From positions 1 to 25,669 of the forward strand of contig KN885997.1 in NCBI GenBank assembly GCA_000934455.1: DNA of 25,669 nt, read 5' to 3'. The translations under genes and the position numbers were made by a program. Positions 24,279 through 25,669 of this stretch are shown in pieces. Origin of the DNA: Apostichopus parvimensis (lineage: Eukaryota; Echinodermata; Holothuroidea; Aspidochirotida; Stichopodidae). A model generated the notes under the pieces. It saw nothing but the letters and a program-made list of their open reading frames with translations, did not search any database and was not told the DNA's origin. Positions within the stretch are counted from its first letter, which is position 1. The number at the start of each line of letters is the position of its first letter.

Positions 24279-24303
24279 GGGGGTGGGGGTGAGGGGGGGG
24301 GGG
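24279..24303 (+). repeat. G-rich tract
   Basis: Three G runs (five, five, then eleven) separated by T or TGA, preceded by a T-rich stretch. Low-complexity DNA. Confidence 0.6.
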
Positions 24304-25362
24304 TTGTCTGAGGTTTAATGTTTGAGGTATATAAACCTTATTCTTGGAGGTACCTTAGTGTTAATATTAGCTTTACACACTCAGTACTTGATTCTTTATT
24401 GACACCACACATTCAATAAAGGTTAATAAGTATCATATAGCACCTTTAGAGTACTAACACACAGTATCATCCTCAACTTATTAATTGTGGATCAATAACT
24501 ATTATTGCTTACTGTACATTATCGATATGCATTTATCATTTTATTACACTATATGCTTAATGTCTCATACAAGAGATTTCTTTATTTTTTTTTGGTAGTA
24601 ACAACTCTATGATTATTCATAAGGGGAGAGTGGTATAGAGAGTTACACATATGTAAATTCATAAAAGGTTATAAACAAGCACTGTAATAAGTAATGAAGG
24701 TTGTATTGAGATGACTGTATGTCAGTATAGGCAGAAGATACTTGATATGGCTACATATTTTCATCATGCTAATTTGAAGTCAATATTTGTTTATTTTTCC
24801 ATTGTATATTCATGTGAGAGAATTTTGTTTTGTACTACCCATTTTGAAAGGCCTTCAATATATGACAAAATCAAAATTTGACTCAATGTCAATTTTTTTT
24901 CTTCACAAATGTTGTAAATTGTATAAAGTGTATGCATGCTTCATTGCATATACCAGTTTCTGTACCTTAGTTTGACATAAAATTTCAGGTTATATATCTG
25001 TGGGAAACTGTAATTCCATGAACAAAATAATGCATTTCCTTCCATTTATCCTCAACATCAAACATTTCCTTTCATTTGCAAGCGAATATGAGGATCATTT
25101 GGGGCTATCTCTACTAGTTAAGTGACAAAGACAAGTTGTATAGATATATTTGTAAGCAGGGATATAATATGGAAAGTGTGATTAAATGCCAGGGATAGCA
25201 AACAATTTATCCGCATTAAAACCAGCAATAGAACATTAATAGCATAATTTGTTATGAATGTTTATAAATCAAACTTCATCTTTGTTGTAGAGGAGGCTAA
25301 ACAGCAAGCTGACAAGGACTGCATTTAAAGGTTGTGTACATAAGTAGGCTATATTGAAACAG

Positions 25363-25669
25363 AGATTAGATTAGATCAACTTTATTAAACCACAAGGGTA
25401 ATTGCAAGATATGAGATACAAACATTAATATATGAAAACCTAAAACGTACAGTATCAAACAATTGTAAGAATATGAAAACATAAGACATTTTAAAACTGG
25501 ATATGAGATACAAACATTAAAATATGAAAACCTAAAACGTACAGTATCAAACAATTGTAAGAATATTGAAACAAAAGACATTTTAAAACATGCAGTATCA
25601 CAATATACAAAGCTCAGGACAATGGCAAGAGAGTACAGTCGGAACAGAAGAAACAGCCAGACGAGATCT
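25363..25669 (-). mobile_element. Possible minus-strand retroelement 3' end running off the window
   Basis: On the plus strand AGATT repeats (25363-25376) are followed by TTTATT and CCACAAGGGTAATTGCA. On the minus strand this is an element ending in AATAAA and an (AATCT)n-like tail, the usual 3' architecture of several invertebrate LINE and SINE families. The 92-bp duplication lies inside it. The minus frame 25581-25366 is open but hydrophobic and not recognisable as reverse transcriptase. Confidence 0.4.
25408..25591. repeat. Two-copy 92-bp tandem duplication
   Basis: The unit starting GATATGAGATACAAACATTA at 25408 repeats at 25500, offset 92, and is nearly identical across the whole unit. 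After the second copy, a CAGTATCA word recalls part of the unit, so a degraded third copy may begin. Because it reaches the window edge, the full array may be longer. Confidence 0.9.

Larger units (their letters stand above)
21012..25669 (+). other. 3' UTR and/or downstream intergenic DNA
   Basis: 4.66 kb without a convincing gene on either strand. AATAAA hexamers at 21176, 23730 and 24415 are possible poly(A) signals. A GTATTC donor-like site just after the stop (about 21015) and a TTCTTCTCAG acceptor-like site at about 21647 could mark a spliced 3' UTR, but nothing decides it. G-rich tracts lie at 23757-23892 and 24279-24303, an AGGTCA DR2 at 21724-21737, and repeats at the right edge from 25363. 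The listed open frames here are short and unrelated to known proteins as far as I can tell. Confidence 0.6.

Noticed and set aside
1..25669. Prokaryotic systems, CRISPR arrays, tRNA or rRNA genes, or a novel multi-gene system
   Set aside because: None seen. The repeats are tandem or dispersed eukaryotic types without spacer structure, and all convincing coding sequence belongs to one spliced receptor gene.

Overview
The window holds the 3' two thirds of one large, intron-rich eukaryotic gene on the + strand. It encodes a receptor tyrosine kinase of the MET/RON (MST1R) family. Fifteen exons between 898 and 21011 join without any frame break into 2676 coding bases (891 residues plus stop). In order they carry: the last blade of a Sema domain, a PSI domain with eight cysteines, four IPT/TIG domains, one transmembrane helix, a juxtamembrane segment, a complete tyrosine kinase domain, and a short tail ending in a single Y-I-N-V motif. 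The start codon, signal peptide and most of the Sema propeller lie upstream of base 1. All introns are GT-AG. Residue numbers in this annotation count from the first codon seen (base 898).

Organism: animal, from gene content, intron density and LINE debris. A single MET/RON-type gene that is clearly diverged from the vertebrate proteins, AT-rich introns, and abundant AGGTCA-bearing and short-tandem-tailed repeats suggest a marine invertebrate. A non-vertebrate deuterostome such as an echinoderm is my guess, but the sequence does not prove it.

Layout: 1-897 is an AT-rich intron. 898-7561 holds Sema end, PSI, IPT1, IPT2 and the first part of IPT3. 7562-10545 is a 3 kb intron. 10546-13516 holds the rest of IPT3, IPT4, the membrane helix and the proximal juxtamembrane region. 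13517-17460 is a 3.9 kb intron. 17461-21011 holds the distal juxtamembrane region, the kinase and the tail. 21012-25669 is 3' UTR and/or intergenic DNA with no convincing gene. Introns carry a LINE (L2/CR1-like) 3' fragment, an eight-copy 53-bp minisatellite, an ATACCATCA-type array, a 126-bp tandem duplication, a 92-bp duplication at the right edge and several G- or C-rich tracts.

How it works (family knowledge): Sema-PSI-IPT ectodomains bind a plasminogen-like growth factor (HGF or MSP in vertebrates), the receptor dimerises, the paired activation-loop tyrosines are phosphorylated, and the C-terminal tyrosine motif recruits SH2 adaptors. I found no multi-gene system, CRISPR array, RNA gene or operon. 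The most interesting points are the simplified C-terminal docking site, the absence of a visible CBL-binding DYR motif in the juxtamembrane region, a plexin-like Sema end on a MET-type kinase, and a possible frame-breaking micro-exon.
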